Shown here one piece after another: positions 17,683-26,671 of a stretch of DNA of 64,000 nt (positions are counted from its first letter, which is position 1; every line of letters begins with the position of its first letter). The stretch is from Flavobacterium sp. (GTDB lineage: Bacteria; Bacteroidota; Bacteroidia; Flavobacteriales; Flavobacteriaceae): positions 1 to 64,000 of the forward strand of contig JAIXSK010000025.1 of NCBI GenBank assembly GCA_027484725.1. The letters run 5' to 3'. Made by a program: the position numbers and the translations under genes. Under the pieces are notes generated by a model that had not been told where the DNA came from, made no database searches, and worked only from the letters and a program-made list of their open reading frames with translations.

Positions 17683-17745
17683 ACTCCTAAAAAACCCAAA
17701 CTGAATTTGTTGCGTACATGGCTCAAACAACCAAATCTAAATGCC

Positions 17746-18150
17746 ATGAAACTTCGAAAAAAAATTGAAATCGCATCGGTCTGCACACTGGGCATTTCGT
17801 TGATGTTACTGATTATTCTGCTCACTCATTACGCCACAAGCCAGGCTTTAGATAAAAATGAGTTTGAAGTCAGTACAATCCTATTTGCGCAACCCTTAGA
17901 CAGCGCCGAAAAACGGGAAGTAAAAAACGTGCTCAGAAGTATTCCGGGCATTCATGATGACATCATAGTACAAAAAAAACGGGCTGTTTGCTTGCGCGAC
18001 AATCAAATTTGCAACGAACAAATAATCATCCAAGAATTGTCTTCTAAAAATTACCCCGTACAAACATCAGATCTGAGCCCACCTTCTGAGTCTAATCATT
18101 CATATTCAAAACCACATCTTTTGGGCATTAGCCTGAGAAATTTAGAATAG
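17746..18150 (+). CDS. Small single-pass membrane protein with a possible HMA-like ferredoxin fold
   Basis: 134 residues from the ATG at 17746 (MKLRKKIEIAS); a longer ORF from 17707 is possible but less convincing. One membrane segment (about residues 9-32, VCTLGISLMLLIILLTHY) is followed by an extracytoplasmic part. The pattern STILFAQPLDSAEKREVKNVL.. GIHDDIIV.. RAVCLRD.. IIQELSSKNYPV resembles the beta-alpha-beta-beta-alpha-beta layout of heavy-metal-associated domains but lacks the CxxC metal site. I do not recognise a named family. No operon partner; function unknown. Confidence 0.55.
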   Translation: MKLRKKIEIASVCTLGISLMLLIILLTHYATSQALDKNEFEVSTILFAQPLDSAEKREVKNVLRSIPGIHDDIIVQKKRAVCLRDNQICNEQIIIQELSSKNYPVQTSDLSPPSESNHSYSKPHLLGISLRNLE

Positions 18151-18279
18151 TTTAGTAAAAAAAACACCCTTTTTCCCAATACATCCAACCGCTGGATATA
18201 AACTGTTTGAGGAACAGTTCATATCAACTTAAACCGCAATTGCTGCTTTTTGAAAGCCCTAAATTTCTAACACTTGATC

Positions 18280-18308
18280 CCGCCTGTTATGAAGATGATG
18301 GCAGGCGG
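18280..18308. terminator. Possible hairpin between convergent genes
   Basis: CCGCCTG (18280-18286) pairs with CAGGCGG (18302-18308). The following tract (TTCTCTTATTTT) is only weakly T-rich. It may be a terminator, or a diverged form of the CCTGCC...GGCAGG palindrome found elsewhere in the window. Confidence 0.4.
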
Positions 18309-18313
18309 TTCTC

Positions 18314-19252
18314 TTATTTTAAATTTTGCAGCATCTCATCGGTAATGGCTGACAAATCAAAGCTGTGCTTCCAGTTCCAATCTTGGCGGGCACAAGAATC
18401 ATCTATACTCGCTGGCCAACTGTCGGCTATTTTCTGACGAAAATCTGGCTGATAACGGATGCTAAAATATGGCATCCGTTTTTTGATTTCAGCGGCAATT
18501 TCATGCGGAGTAAAACTAATGCCGGCTAAGTTGTATGACGAGCGGATTTTAATCTGATCATTCGGAGCCTGCATGATTTCTATAGTTGCACGAATCGCAT
18601 CGTCCATATACATCATCGGAAGTTTGGAATTTTCAGATAAAAAACACTCAAAAGTTCCTTCTTTCAAAGCTTTGTGGTAAATATCCACGGCGTAATCTGT
18701 GGTTCCGCCACCGGGCTCAGTGGTCCAACTAATCAAGCCCGGATAACGGATGCTGCGCACATCCACACCGTACTGATGATGATAATATTCGCACCATCGC
18801 TCTCCGGTTTGTTTAGAAATTCCGTACACCGTAGTCGGTTCCATGATGGTGTATTGCGGCGTGTTTTCTTTGGGCGTGGTCGGTCCAAAAACGGCAATGC
18901 TTGAAGGCCAAAATACTTTTTTGATTTTTCCGGCTTTGGCCAAATTGAGTACGTGAAAAAGAGAATTCATGTTCAAATCCCAAGCAAAGGCTGGGTTTTT
19001 TTCGGCTGTGGCTGATAATAATGCTGCCATCAAATACACATCGGTGATTTGATATTGCTCAATAAGGTGCTCAATTTGGTTGTAATCAAGTGCGTTGACT
19101 ACTTCAAAAATACCGTTGTTGACAATGTCGTTGTTGAGTTTTCGGATGTCAGATGCCACTACGTTTTCAACTCCGTACATGTTTCTGAGTCGGGTGGTTA
19201 GCTCGGTACCAATTTGTCCGCAAGCGCCAATAATGAGTATTTTGGTGTTCAT
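18314..19252 (-). CDS. tdh: L-threonine 3-dehydrogenase, short-chain (extended SDR) type
   Basis: 312 residues. N-terminal Rossmann motif GACGQIG (9-15), catalytic Y143 and K147 (VYGISKQTGE), and the substrate-loop signature YPGLISW..EPGGGTTDYAVDIYHKAL, which identifies the SDR-type NAD-dependent threonine dehydrogenase known from Flavobacterium and Cytophaga rather than the zinc alcohol-dehydrogenase type. It oxidises L-threonine to 2-amino-3-ketobutyrate, which is then cleaved to glycine and acetyl-CoA by a ligase not present here. Cytosolic. It is transcribed alone, convergent with the small membrane-protein gene. Confidence 0.92.
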   Translation of the reverse strand: MNTKILIIGACGQIGTELTTRLRNMYGVENVVASDIRKLNNDIVNNGIFEVVNALDYNQIEHLIEQYQITDVYLMAALLSATAEKNPAFAWDLNMNSLFHVLNLAKAGKIKKVFWPSSIAVFGPTTPKENTPQYTIMEPTTVYGISKQTGERWCEYYHHQYGVDVRSIRYPGLISWTTEPGGGTTDYAVDIYHKALKEGTFECFLSENSKLPMMYMDDAIRATIEIMQAPNDQIKIRSSYNLAGISFTPHEIAAEIKKRMPYFSIRYQPDFRQKIADSWPASIDDSCARQDWNWKHSFDLSAITDEMLQNLK

Positions 19253-19341
19253 TTATTTTGGATTTGCGTGTAAAGATAAACCAATTTTGGCGGCTTAAAA
19301 TTCAAAATAATTCACAAAAACATAATTCAAACAACAATCAG

Positions 19342-19374
19342 TTGAATTTCTTTCGGTTTACCTTTGTAAATTTG
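19342..19374 (+). promoter_or_regulatory. Bacteroidetes-type promoter for the lipoprotein-mfd pair
   Basis: TTG at 19342-19344, 22-nt spacer, TAAATTTG at 19367-19374, 18 nt before the ATG at 19393. A full match to the phylum consensus. Confidence 0.7.
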
Positions 19375-19392
19375 CGGCTCAATGATTCAATA

Positions 19393-19974
19393 ATGACGGT
19401 AAAACACTTCTTGGTTTTTTGTGGGACGGTGCTGGCCATTGCTTGTCAGAAAACGGATGAACAAGAATTTATCCAGCAACAAAAAGCACAAGCAGCCAGA
19501 ACTTTGGTGCTGGGTGAAATTAAAAGAGGCTGGCATTTTCACACACCTTCCTTACGACCTGACACCCAAAATCTGGTGCGCAATTGGGCCGAACTCAGAC
19601 AATTCAGTTCTGAACTGGCGCAAGCTCCGGGCGCTTCGATTGGCGGATTTCAGCAAAAAGCTAAAACACTTTCAAAAAAGGCGGTAGAACTCAACAAAAG
19701 TATTCCGGCTGAATTTGACAAACCCGAAGTAAAATCGCGTATTGCGGCACTCACTACCAAAATCAATCAAATCAATTTATACATGAACATCCGCGAGATT
19801 CCGGCGGCAAAAATCACTGCGCTCGTGGCCGACGCAGATGCCGCTTGGTCTGCGTTGTATCGCGAGATGAATGAAATTGTCCAAAAAAGCAAAATTCCAC
19901 TTGAAGAAGGTGAATCTGACATTTTGATGATGCAAGACCCATCGCGTGCCATTCCGGATTTAGCCACCCAATAA
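19393..19974 (+). CDS. Small helical lipoprotein of unknown function
   Basis: 193 residues from the ATG at 19393; the open frame extends upstream to 19258 but only this start gives a lipoprotein signal (MTVKHFLVFCGTVLAIAC) and lies properly behind the promoter at 19342-19374. After Cys18 the protein is mostly helical and charged (FQQKAKTLSKKAVELNKSIPAE, IAALTTKINQINLYMNI), with no family I recognise. Probably anchored on the periplasmic side of a membrane. It ends 12 nt before mfd and is probably co-transcribed with it, though no functional link is evident. Confidence 0.75.
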   Translation: MTVKHFLVFCGTVLAIACQKTDEQEFIQQQKAQAARTLVLGEIKRGWHFHTPSLRPDTQNLVRNWAELRQFSSELAQAPGASIGGFQQKAKTLSKKAVELNKSIPAEFDKPEVKSRIAALTTKINQINLYMNIREIPAAKITALVADADAAWSALYREMNEIVQKSKIPLEEGESDILMMQDPSRAIPDLATQ

Positions 19975-19986
19975 AAGCCTATTCTA

Positions 19987-22900
19987 TTGAGCAAAAATAG
20001 CGTTATCCAGATTTTTGACGCTTCGGTAAAAGCCAAGCAAATCAGTGAAAACCTCAATCTTGACCGCAGCAAATTGCAGGTTAAAGGTTTGGTAGGTTCG
20101 GGCTTGTCGTTGGTTGTTCAGTCGGTCTTTAAACTAAGCAATCGCCCGTTTTTGCTGATTTTAAACGACAAAGAAGAAGCTGCATATCACCTCAATGACC
20201 TGGAACAAATGCTCTCTGAAGAAGACGTGCTTTTTTATCCGGGTTCGTATCGTAGACCTTATCAAATTGAAGAAACCGACAACGCCAATGTGCTCTTGCG
20301 CGCCGAGGTGCTCAACCGCATCAATTCGCGCAAAAAACCGGCGCTGATGGTCACCTATCCTGAAGCCTTATTTGAAAAAGTCGTGACCAAAAAAGAACTC
20401 GACAAAAACACCCTCAAAGTGGCGGTAGGAGATCAGATTTCTATTGAATTCATCAACGAAGTATTGTTTGAATACGAGTTTAAACGCGTAGATTTCATCA
20501 GCGAACCCGGCGAATTTTCAGTGCGCGGCGGCATCATTGATGTGTTTTCATTCTCAAACGATCATCCATACCGAATCGAGTTTTTTGGCAATGAAGTAGA
20601 CAGCATTCGAACCTTTGATGTTGAAACGCAATTGTCAATCGAAAAGAAAAAGAAGATTGCCATCATTCCGAATGTCGAGAACAAATTCTTCCAAGAATTG
20701 CGCGAGAGTTTTTTACAATACATTGAACCCAACACAGTTATTTGGATACAAAATACGCAACTGTTATCTTCAAAACTCGACAAGTTATTTGACAAAGCCA
20801 GTGAGATTTTTCAAAGCCTTGACGCAACGATTCAACAAGTAGAACCTGAGAAAATATTTTTGAACGGAAGCGCAATCATCAAACAAATATTTGATTTTTC
20901 GGCCATTGAACTCAGTCATGAAACGGTTTTTTCGGCGGCTAAAAAGTTTGAATTCTTGCAGCGACCGCAACCTTCGTTCAACAAACAATTTGATTTGCTT
21001 TTGAACGATTTGAGCGAGTTGCATTTTAATGGTTATAAAAATTATTTGTTCTGCAGCAATACTTCGCAAGAAAAGCGCTTCCACGATATTTTTGAAAGCC
21101 TTGAAGACGAAGGTCAGAGCTTGTCCAGCCGACAATACCACACAATTAACTTGCCTTTATACCAAGGTTTTATAGATGATGAAAACCAATTGGCTTGTTA
21201 TACCGACCATCAGATTTTTGAGCGCTACCATAAGTTCAGCATCAAAAACGGTTACGCCAAAAAACAAACCATTACACTCAAAGAACTCAACACTTTGGCT
21301 GTGGGTGATTATGTGACGCATATTGACCACGGCATCGGAAAATTTGGCGGTTTGCAAAAAATTCAAGTCGAAGGCAAAACCCAAGAAGCCATCAAACTGG
21401 TCTATGCCGACAACGATATAGTGTATGTGAGTATTCATTCGCTGCATAAAATTTCTAAATACAACGGAAAAGATGGTGCTCCGCCCAAAATTTACAAGCT
21501 GGGTTCGAGCGCCTGGAAAGTGCTCAAACAAAAAACCAAAGCGCGCGTCAAACACATCGCCTTCAATTTGATTCAACTCTACGCCAAACGCAAGCTTGAA
21601 AAAGGTTATCGCTATGCGCCGGACAGTTATATGCAAGCCGAACTCGAAAGCTCGTTTATATACGAAGACACGCCGGATCAACTCAAAGCAACGCAAGAAG
21701 TCAAAGCCGACATGGAGAGCGATCGCCCCATGGACCGACTGGTTTGTGGCGATGTCGGATTCGGCAAAACCGAGGTGGCCATACGTGCTGCTTTTAAAGC
21801 CGTTGACAACGGAAAACAAGTAGCCGTGCTGGTTCCGACGACTATTTTGGCATATCAGCATTTTAGAACTTTTTCAGATCGACTCAAAGATATGCCGGTA
21901 ACCATTGGTTATTTGAACCGATTTAGAACCGCCAAGCAAAAAACCGAAACGCTCCAACAACTCGCTGATGGCAAACTTGACATCTTGATTGGCACGCATC
22001 AATTGGTCAATAAAAATGTACAGTTTAAAGATTTGGGATTGCTCATTGTTGATGAGGAACAGAAGTTTGGGGTTAATGTCAAAGACAAACTCAAAACCAT
22101 TGCGGCCAATGTGGATACGTTGACTTTGACAGCCACGCCGATTCCGAGAACACTGCAATTTTCACTGATGGCTGCGCGTGATTTGTCGGTCATTTCAACG
22201 CCGCCGCCCAATCGATACCCGATTGAAACTAGCGTGGTGAGCTTTAATGAAGAACTCATTCGCGATGCCATTTCGTATGAAATTCAGCGCAACGGCCAGG
22301 TGTTTTTTATCAATAACCGCATTGAAAACATCAAAGAAGTAGCCGGGATGATTCAGCGTTTGGTGCCCGATGCCCGCGTGGGTGTGGGCCACGGACAAAT
22401 GGACGGCAGCAAACTCGAAGAACTTATGCTTGCGTTTATGACCGGAGAATTTGATGTTTTGGTATCCACCACCATCATTGAAAGCGGTCTGGACGTGCCC
22501 AATGCCAATACGATTTTCATCAACAATGCCAATAATTTCGGGCTTTCTGATTTGCATCAAATGCGCGGTCGTGTGGGCCGAAGCAATAAAAAGGCTTTCT
22601 GCTATTTTATCTGCCCGCCTTTCTCGGCCATGACCGAAGACGCCCGCAAACGCATCCATGCTTTGCAACAATACAGCGAACTGGGCAGTGGTTTTAACAT
22701 TGCTATGAAGGATTTAGAAATTCGGGGTGCAGGTGATTTACTCGGCGGAGAACAAAGCGGTTTTATCAATGAAATCGGTTTTGAAACCTACCAAAAAATC
22801 ATGAACGAGGCCATTGAAGAACTCAAAGAAAATGAGTTTAAGGAATTGTATGAGTCTGAACAAACTACAGAAAAAGACTATGTCAAAGACATGCAAATAG

Positions 22901-23346
22901 ACACGGATTTTGAGTTGCTCTTTCCCGATGAATACATCAATAATATATCTGAGCGCTTGAATTTGTACAACGAACTGAGCCAAATTAAAAACGAAGACGA
23001 ACTTAAATTGTTCGAAAACAAACTCATTGATCGATTCGGACCGCTTCCTAAACCAGCCGTATCACTACTCTCTAGCATCAAAATAAAATGGTTGGCCACT
23101 CATTTGGGCATTGAAAAACTCGTGCTCAAGCAAGGTAAAATGATTGGTTATTTTGTTTCGGATCAGCAGAGCGATTACTATACTTCAAATCAGTTTCACA
23201 AGGTGTTGCAGTTTGTTCAAAAACAAGCGCAATTGTGTCGTATGAAAGAAAAACAGACTTCATCAGGCTTGCGCTTGCTGATTACTTTTGAAAATGTCAA
23301 ATCCATCCGAAAAGCGCTCGAACTCATTGAGCTTATGGCCGCATAA
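19987..23346 (+). CDS. mfd: Transcription-repair coupling factor Mfd
   Basis: 1119 residues, the usual Mfd length, if started at the TTG at 19987; the next in-frame Met is deep inside the UvrB-like domain, so TTG is favoured. Order: UvrB-homology region (1-about 300), RNA-polymerase-interaction (CarD-like) domain near 430-535 (VGDYVTHIDHGIGKFGG), helicase lobe 1 with Walker A GDVGFGKTE near 588 and DEEQ near 688, the TATPIPRTLQFSL motif III, helicase lobe 2 with STTIIESGLDVPNAN and QMRGRVGRS, and the C-terminal TRCF domain. It removes stalled RNA polymerase from DNA damage and recruits UvrA. Convergent with the next gene with zero nucleotides between the stops. Confidence 0.97.
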   Translation: MSKNSVIQIFDASVKAKQISENLNLDRSKLQVKGLVGSGLSLVVQSVFKLSNRPFLLILNDKEEAAYHLNDLEQMLSEEDVLFYPGSYRRPYQIEETDNANVLLRAEVLNRINSRKKPALMVTYPEALFEKVVTKKELDKNTLKVAVGDQISIEFINEVLFEYEFKRVDFISEPGEFSVRGGIIDVFSFSNDHPYRIEFFGNEVDSIRTFDVETQLSIEKKKKIAIIPNVENKFFQELRESFLQYIEPNTVIWIQNTQLLSSKLDKLFDKASEIFQSLDATIQQVEPEKIFLNGSAIIKQIFDFSAIELSHETVFSAAKKFEFLQRPQPSFNKQFDLLLNDLSELHFNGYKNYLFCSNTSQEKRFHDIFESLEDEGQSLSSRQYHTINLPLYQGFIDDENQLACYTDHQIFERYHKFSIKNGYAKKQTITLKELNTLAVGDYVTHIDHGIGKFGGLQKIQVEGKTQEAIKLVYADNDIVYVSIHSLHKISKYNGKDGAPPKIYKLGSSAWKVLKQKTKARVKHIAFNLIQLYAKRKLEKGYRYAPDSYMQAELESSFIYEDTPDQLKATQEVKADMESDRPMDRLVCGDVGFGKTEVAIRAAFKAVDNGKQVAVLVPTTILAYQHFRTFSDRLKDMPVTIGYLNRFRTAKQKTETLQQLADGKLDILIGTHQLVNKNVQFKDLGLLIVDEEQKFGVNVKDKLKTIAANVDTLTLTATPIPRTLQFSLMAARDLSVISTPPPNRYPIETSVVSFNEELIRDAISYEIQRNGQVFFINNRIENIKEVAGMIQRLVPDARVGVGHGQMDGSKLEELMLAFMTGEFDVLVSTTIIESGLDVPNANTIFINNANNFGLSDLHQMRGRVGRSNKKAFCYFICPPFSAMTEDARKRIHALQQYSELGSGFNIAMKDLEIRGAGDLLGGEQSGFINEIGFETYQKIMNEAIEELKENEFKELYESEQTTEKDYVKDMQIDTDFELLFPDEYINNISERLNLYNELSQIKNEDELKLFENKLIDRFGPLPKPAVSLLSSIKIKWLATHLGIEKLVLKQGKMIGYFVSDQQSDYYTSNQFHKVLQFVQKQAQLCRMKEKQTSSGLRLLITFENVKSIRKALELIELMAA

Positions 23347-24030
23347 TCAGAAAAAATTGTGGATGTTTTCGGCTAAAAAAGCAACATCTATGAGCTCAAT
23401 GGCGTGCGGAACATCTTTGAGTACAATGCACTGAGCATGGGGCAGAAGGTGCGTCATATGCCGTGTTTCATCTATGCTGACCATTTGATCTTTGTCGCCC
23501 ACAGTAAGTAAAATCGGGGTTGCTATTTGCTCAAATTCTGCTGCGCTAAGCGGTGGGTTCGAACCCATTTGCAACATCATTTGCGCCGTTTTTTGCATGA
23601 GTTCAGGCCATGATTTTCCGTGGAGTTTTTCTAAACTTTTGGCCCATTGCGGCACTTTTTGCATCACTTTATCAGGCTGTAACATTTGGGTTTGTTGCAA
23701 CGAAATCTCCGGATTCCAATCCCATTTGGTACCCAAAGTAAAAATCTTATAAATTTTCTCTGGATGTTTGTGTGCCAAATAAACCGCCACATAACCGCCC
23801 ATACTATAGCCAAAAATATTTACTTTGTCTAGGTTGTTTTGGTTCAGATAATCGTTCACTTCATCAGCAAAAACGGCGATTGAAAAACCAGCTGATGACT
23901 CTTTGCTGCCGGCATGTCCTGAAAAATTAACCGTGTGTAATTCGTACTGCTTTTCTAAAACAGTTATCAGCGGTTTAAAGTAAGCTGCACTGCCAAGCGC
24001 TCCGTGTAAAAGCAATAATTTTGGTTTCAT
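23347..24030 (-). CDS. Alpha/beta-hydrolase fold protein
   Basis: 227 residues. Oxyanion-hole region LLLLHGALGS, nucleophile elbow GYSMGG (serine near residue 76), acid in LLTVGDKDQMVS, and histidine in VPHAIEL form the canonical triad. No signal peptide; probably cytosolic. Substrate not predictable; it resembles small esterase/BioH-like hydrolases. Its stop codon abuts that of mfd on the other strand. A strong terminator hairpin ends only 6 nt upstream of its start codon, so its leader is very short or it depends on read-through from the metalloprotease gene. Confidence 0.85.
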   Translation of the reverse strand: MKPKLLLLHGALGSAAYFKPLITVLEKQYELHTVNFSGHAGSKESSAGFSIAVFADEVNDYLNQNNLDKVNIFGYSMGGYVAVYLAHKHPEKIYKIFTLGTKWDWNPEISLQQTQMLQPDKVMQKVPQWAKSLEKLHGKSWPELMQKTAQMMLQMGSNPPLSAAEFEQIATPILLTVGDKDQMVSIDETRHMTHLLPHAQCIVLKDVPHAIELIDVAFLAENIHNFF

Positions 24031-24036
24031 AACGAT

Positions 24037-24059
24037 AAAAAAACCACTCCGAAGAGTGG
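24037..24059 (-). terminator. Intrinsic terminator with UUCG tetraloop
   Basis: On the minus strand CCACTC-TTCG-GAGTGG followed by seven T. It closes the metalloprotease transcript (24066-26249) and abuts the start codon of the alpha/beta hydrolase (24030). Confidence 0.85.
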
Positions 24060-24065
24060 CTATGA

Positions 24066-26249
24066 TTAGTTGGTTTTAACAATTTTAAAGTGGGCTTCTC
24101 TATCTCCGAATTTGAGTGTAAAGAAATAGGTTCCGCGCGCAAAAGATGACAAATCAACTTGTGCTGTAGGCTGATTGAGTTGTTTTTGATACAACAAACG
24201 ACCTTCCGGGTTATAGACCAAAATGTCATTTAAATTGAGTTGAGCCGATATGTTCAACAAACCTTTAGCCGGATTTGGCCAATAGGTAAAGTCAATGTCT
24301 GAATCAAATGAATTATTCGCAAGAGCGTTCTCGCACGCCACTGAGGCCACATAACCCGGAGCTGTAACTCCTCCGTCAGAATAAAACTTGAGGGTTAAAG
24401 AACCGTCTGCTGCGGTCGAGACAAATGGCCCCGGAATGCCGTTTCCGGTAAAACCACCACCGCTTAAATCTGGTGCGCTGGTTGAATTTCCATCATAGAC
24501 ATACAAATAATCATAATCTTGCTCGAGGTCAAATTCGGTAAATGTCAAACGGATTTTTTTGTTGGGTAAATTCGGGATGATGGTTCTTATATAGGTTTCT
24601 GAATCTTCGTAATTGTCATTGCTTCCGCCTGTATCCGTGAGGGTAATACCGCTGCAATAACTGGCCGAAGTAAGCACAATGGCTTTTTCATCCGGGGCTT
24701 GTAATCCGCCGCCGCACAATGGACGTACGCGCACTTTGTAATACTCATTAGCAGACAATCCGGTTGCGTTGTACGAGGGTGTGTTGACGTTGTTCCAAAC
24801 AATATTGGTACTGTCAAAAGGCGTAACGGCTACCTGCCAATTAGATGCGCCGGATGTGTCAACCCAACTAATTTGCGCTGCACCTCCGGTTACGTTGGTG
24901 GTAGAAATACTTGAAACTGTATTGATGCAGGTGTTGATGCAATCAGTGCTCAGACAGGTTCCGGCATTGACTTTCCCGAGAATTCTGGCAGCCGGCTGTG
25001 GCCCAAAACCATTAGAAAAGCTGATGCCGATGTTACCCAACAAATGACAATAACTCATGATGGTTCCTTTGACAGAATTAGAAGGTAAAGGTCCGGTATC
25101 GCAACTTCCTTCGGTGTAGTTAGAATTTGCTGTTGGGCCACAACCGTCAATAGCTGTGTTGTTGCCGTTCCAAACACAGGCATGTGTGTGCGGCGAACCC
25201 ATTAAATGCCCTAATTCATGAGTAATTACTTCAATGGTCCAAGAAAAGGTAGGAACCGTTTCATAATCAATAGACAAGTCAGAATAACTAAAATTGTCTT
25301 GGGTACAAATCCCGTTAATGCCCACCGCTACACCTCCTAAGCCTCCGTCGTCACGCCCCACTAGTTGGCCTAAATCACCGTCAAAAACCGGTCTGATTTC
25401 ATTGAATTTAAAAAGATAATCAGAAGAGGACGAACCAATTCCGTCATAAGGATCTGGAGTTGTCCAAATGTAAATTGACTTGATGGCTGTAGTGATTCCG
25501 TCGTTGTTGTAGATGGTTTGTACGTTGTTGAATACCGCAGTCATCCAATTGGTCGTGGCCGTTGTGCTGCTGCCATTGTCTTGATACAAATCGTTGTCTA
25601 CCTCAAAATAAATGGTTACGCATTTGGCGCTCAATGCATCATTGGACCTGTTATTCGGGTTCTGCTCTTGAGCCTCATCACGTGTGTGGCAGGTAAAATC
25701 GTGTTTGATTTTAAGCGCTGCATCTGAATAAACCACATAATCTGAAACATTATTTTTCTTGCGAACTTTGGCCACCACTACATTACCGATGCCTTCCGCT
25801 GATATAACACCATACAATTCGCCGTTAAAAAAACTAAAGGCCACCAATGAATTTTCATCGCCTTTAATGATTCCTCTGTAATACAACCCCGGATTGTATC
25901 CGACATTTCGTTGCGCGGGCGAATCTACATGAAATCCTTCGGCCAAAACATCTGCTCGATACATTTGAACCGTGATGTTATTGCGCTGATACGGAATGGT
26001 AATTTCAATCGTGTTTTTTCGGTCGGTCATCAACTGATGCAAAACATCCAATTGCAACTCAGCCGAACCCGCTTTGTCAACTGTCTTTTTAACCTCAGCA
26101 GACAATGGAATATTCGAATGCGAAAGCACTGAATATGAATAAAAGATTTCCTTTTTGGAAAGGAGTTCTTGCACTTGCTTGGCAACTCTTTTTTGAGCAA
26201 ACAAACAACCTGCAAAAACCAAAAGACCCAAAGTCAATAGTTTTTTCAT
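24066..26249 (-). CDS. Secreted reprolysin-like zinc metalloprotease with FN3, CUB and T9SS type A domains
   Basis: 727 residues. Signal peptide (MKKLLTLGLLVFAGCLFAQ), a propeptide-like region, then a metzincin (M12B-like) catalytic domain with HELGHLMGSPHTH near residue 345, i.e. HExxHxxGxxH. A fibronectin type III-like segment follows (about 436-520), then a CUB domain (about 531-636; YLYVYDGNST, LTLKFYSDGG). The C-terminal about 75 residues (YWPNPAKGLLNIS ... GTYFFTLKFG) form the type A T9SS sorting domain. Predicted exported and surface-anchored or released protease acting on proteins outside the cell. It has its own promoter (26264-26294) and terminator, so it is probably monocistronic. 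Confidence 0.93.
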   Translation of the reverse strand: MKKLLTLGLLVFAGCLFAQKRVAKQVQELLSKKEIFYSYSVLSHSNIPLSAEVKKTVDKAGSAELQLDVLHQLMTDRKNTIEITIPYQRNNITVQMYRADVLAEGFHVDSPAQRNVGYNPGLYYRGIIKGDENSLVAFSFFNGELYGVISAEGIGNVVVAKVRKKNNVSDYVVYSDAALKIKHDFTCHTRDEAQEQNPNNRSNDALSAKCVTIYFEVDNDLYQDNGSSTTATTNWMTAVFNNVQTIYNNDGITTAIKSIYIWTTPDPYDGIGSSSSDYLFKFNEIRPVFDGDLGQLVGRDDGGLGGVAVGINGICTQDNFSYSDLSIDYETVPTFSWTIEVITHELGHLMGSPHTHACVWNGNNTAIDGCGPTANSNYTEGSCDTGPLPSNSVKGTIMSYCHLLGNIGISFSNGFGPQPAARILGKVNAGTCLSTDCINTCINTVSSISTTNVTGGAAQISWVDTSGASNWQVAVTPFDSTNIVWNNVNTPSYNATGLSANEYYKVRVRPLCGGGLQAPDEKAIVLTSASYCSGITLTDTGGSNDNYEDSETYIRTIIPNLPNKKIRLTFTEFDLEQDYDYLYVYDGNSTSAPDLSGGGFTGNGIPGPFVSTAADGSLTLKFYSDGGVTAPGYVASVACENALANNSFDSDIDFTYWPNPAKGLLNISAQLNLNDILVYNPEGRLLYQKQLNQPTAQVDLSSFARGTYFFTLKFGDREAHFKIVKTN

Positions 26250-26263
26250 AGTAGATTTTTTTT

Positions 26264-26294
26264 CAAATATAGTAATTAAGTATTCAGGTTCAAA
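26264..26294 (-). promoter_or_regulatory. Bacteroidetes-type promoter for the secreted metalloprotease
   Basis: On the minus strand TTTG (26294-26291), 19-nt spacer, TATATTTG (26271-26264), 14 nt before the start codon at 26249. Ideal consensus. Confidence 0.75.
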
Positions 26295-26306
26295 CTAGTT
26301 GTGTTC

Positions 26307-26666
26307 TCAAAAATGAAAAAAAGCATCTTCTAAATGCTCTATGATGAACTCATTAGCTTTTTTGTGAATAGAAATAATATCAAATCGAACCGAAACATCC
26401 AAATTGTCATTGCGAACATAAGCATCAATGGCTTGTGTGAGCAGTTTGATTTTTTGCGGCTTGACAAATTCATGAGGAAGTCCAAAATCCACACTTGAGC
26501 GTGTTTTGACTTCAACCACCGCCAAAGTTGCACCTTTTAGAGCTATAATATCTACCTCAGCTTTTTGATAATACCAATTGGTTTCAAGAATTTGATACCC
26601 TTTTTCTTCAAGATAGGCTACGGCTCTTTGTTCGCCTTCTCTTCCGAGTTGGTTGTGCTCTGCCAT
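26307..26666 (-). CDS. YraN/UPF0102 family endonuclease-like protein
   Basis: 119 residues, one restriction-endonuclease-like domain: GREGEQRAVAYLEEKGY at the N-terminus, then AEVDIIALKG and VVEVKTRSS, which give the D...ExK-type catalytic set. Family role is not settled; links to DNA processing have been suggested. It starts 5 nt after the LD-carboxypeptidase gene ends, an arrangement suggesting co-transcription. Length is typical for the family. Confidence 0.9.
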   Translation of the reverse strand: MAEHNQLGREGEQRAVAYLEEKGYQILETNWYYQKAEVDIIALKGATLAVVEVKTRSSVDFGLPHEFVKPQKIKLLTQAIDAYVRNDNLDVSVRFDIISIHKKANEFIIEHLEDAFFHF

Positions 26667-26671
26667 AACTT

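Noticed and set aside
18207-18437. Plus-strand frame of 76 codons between the small membrane protein and threonine dehydrogenase
   Set aside because: Half of it is antisense to the dehydrogenase C-terminus; no recognisable domain.
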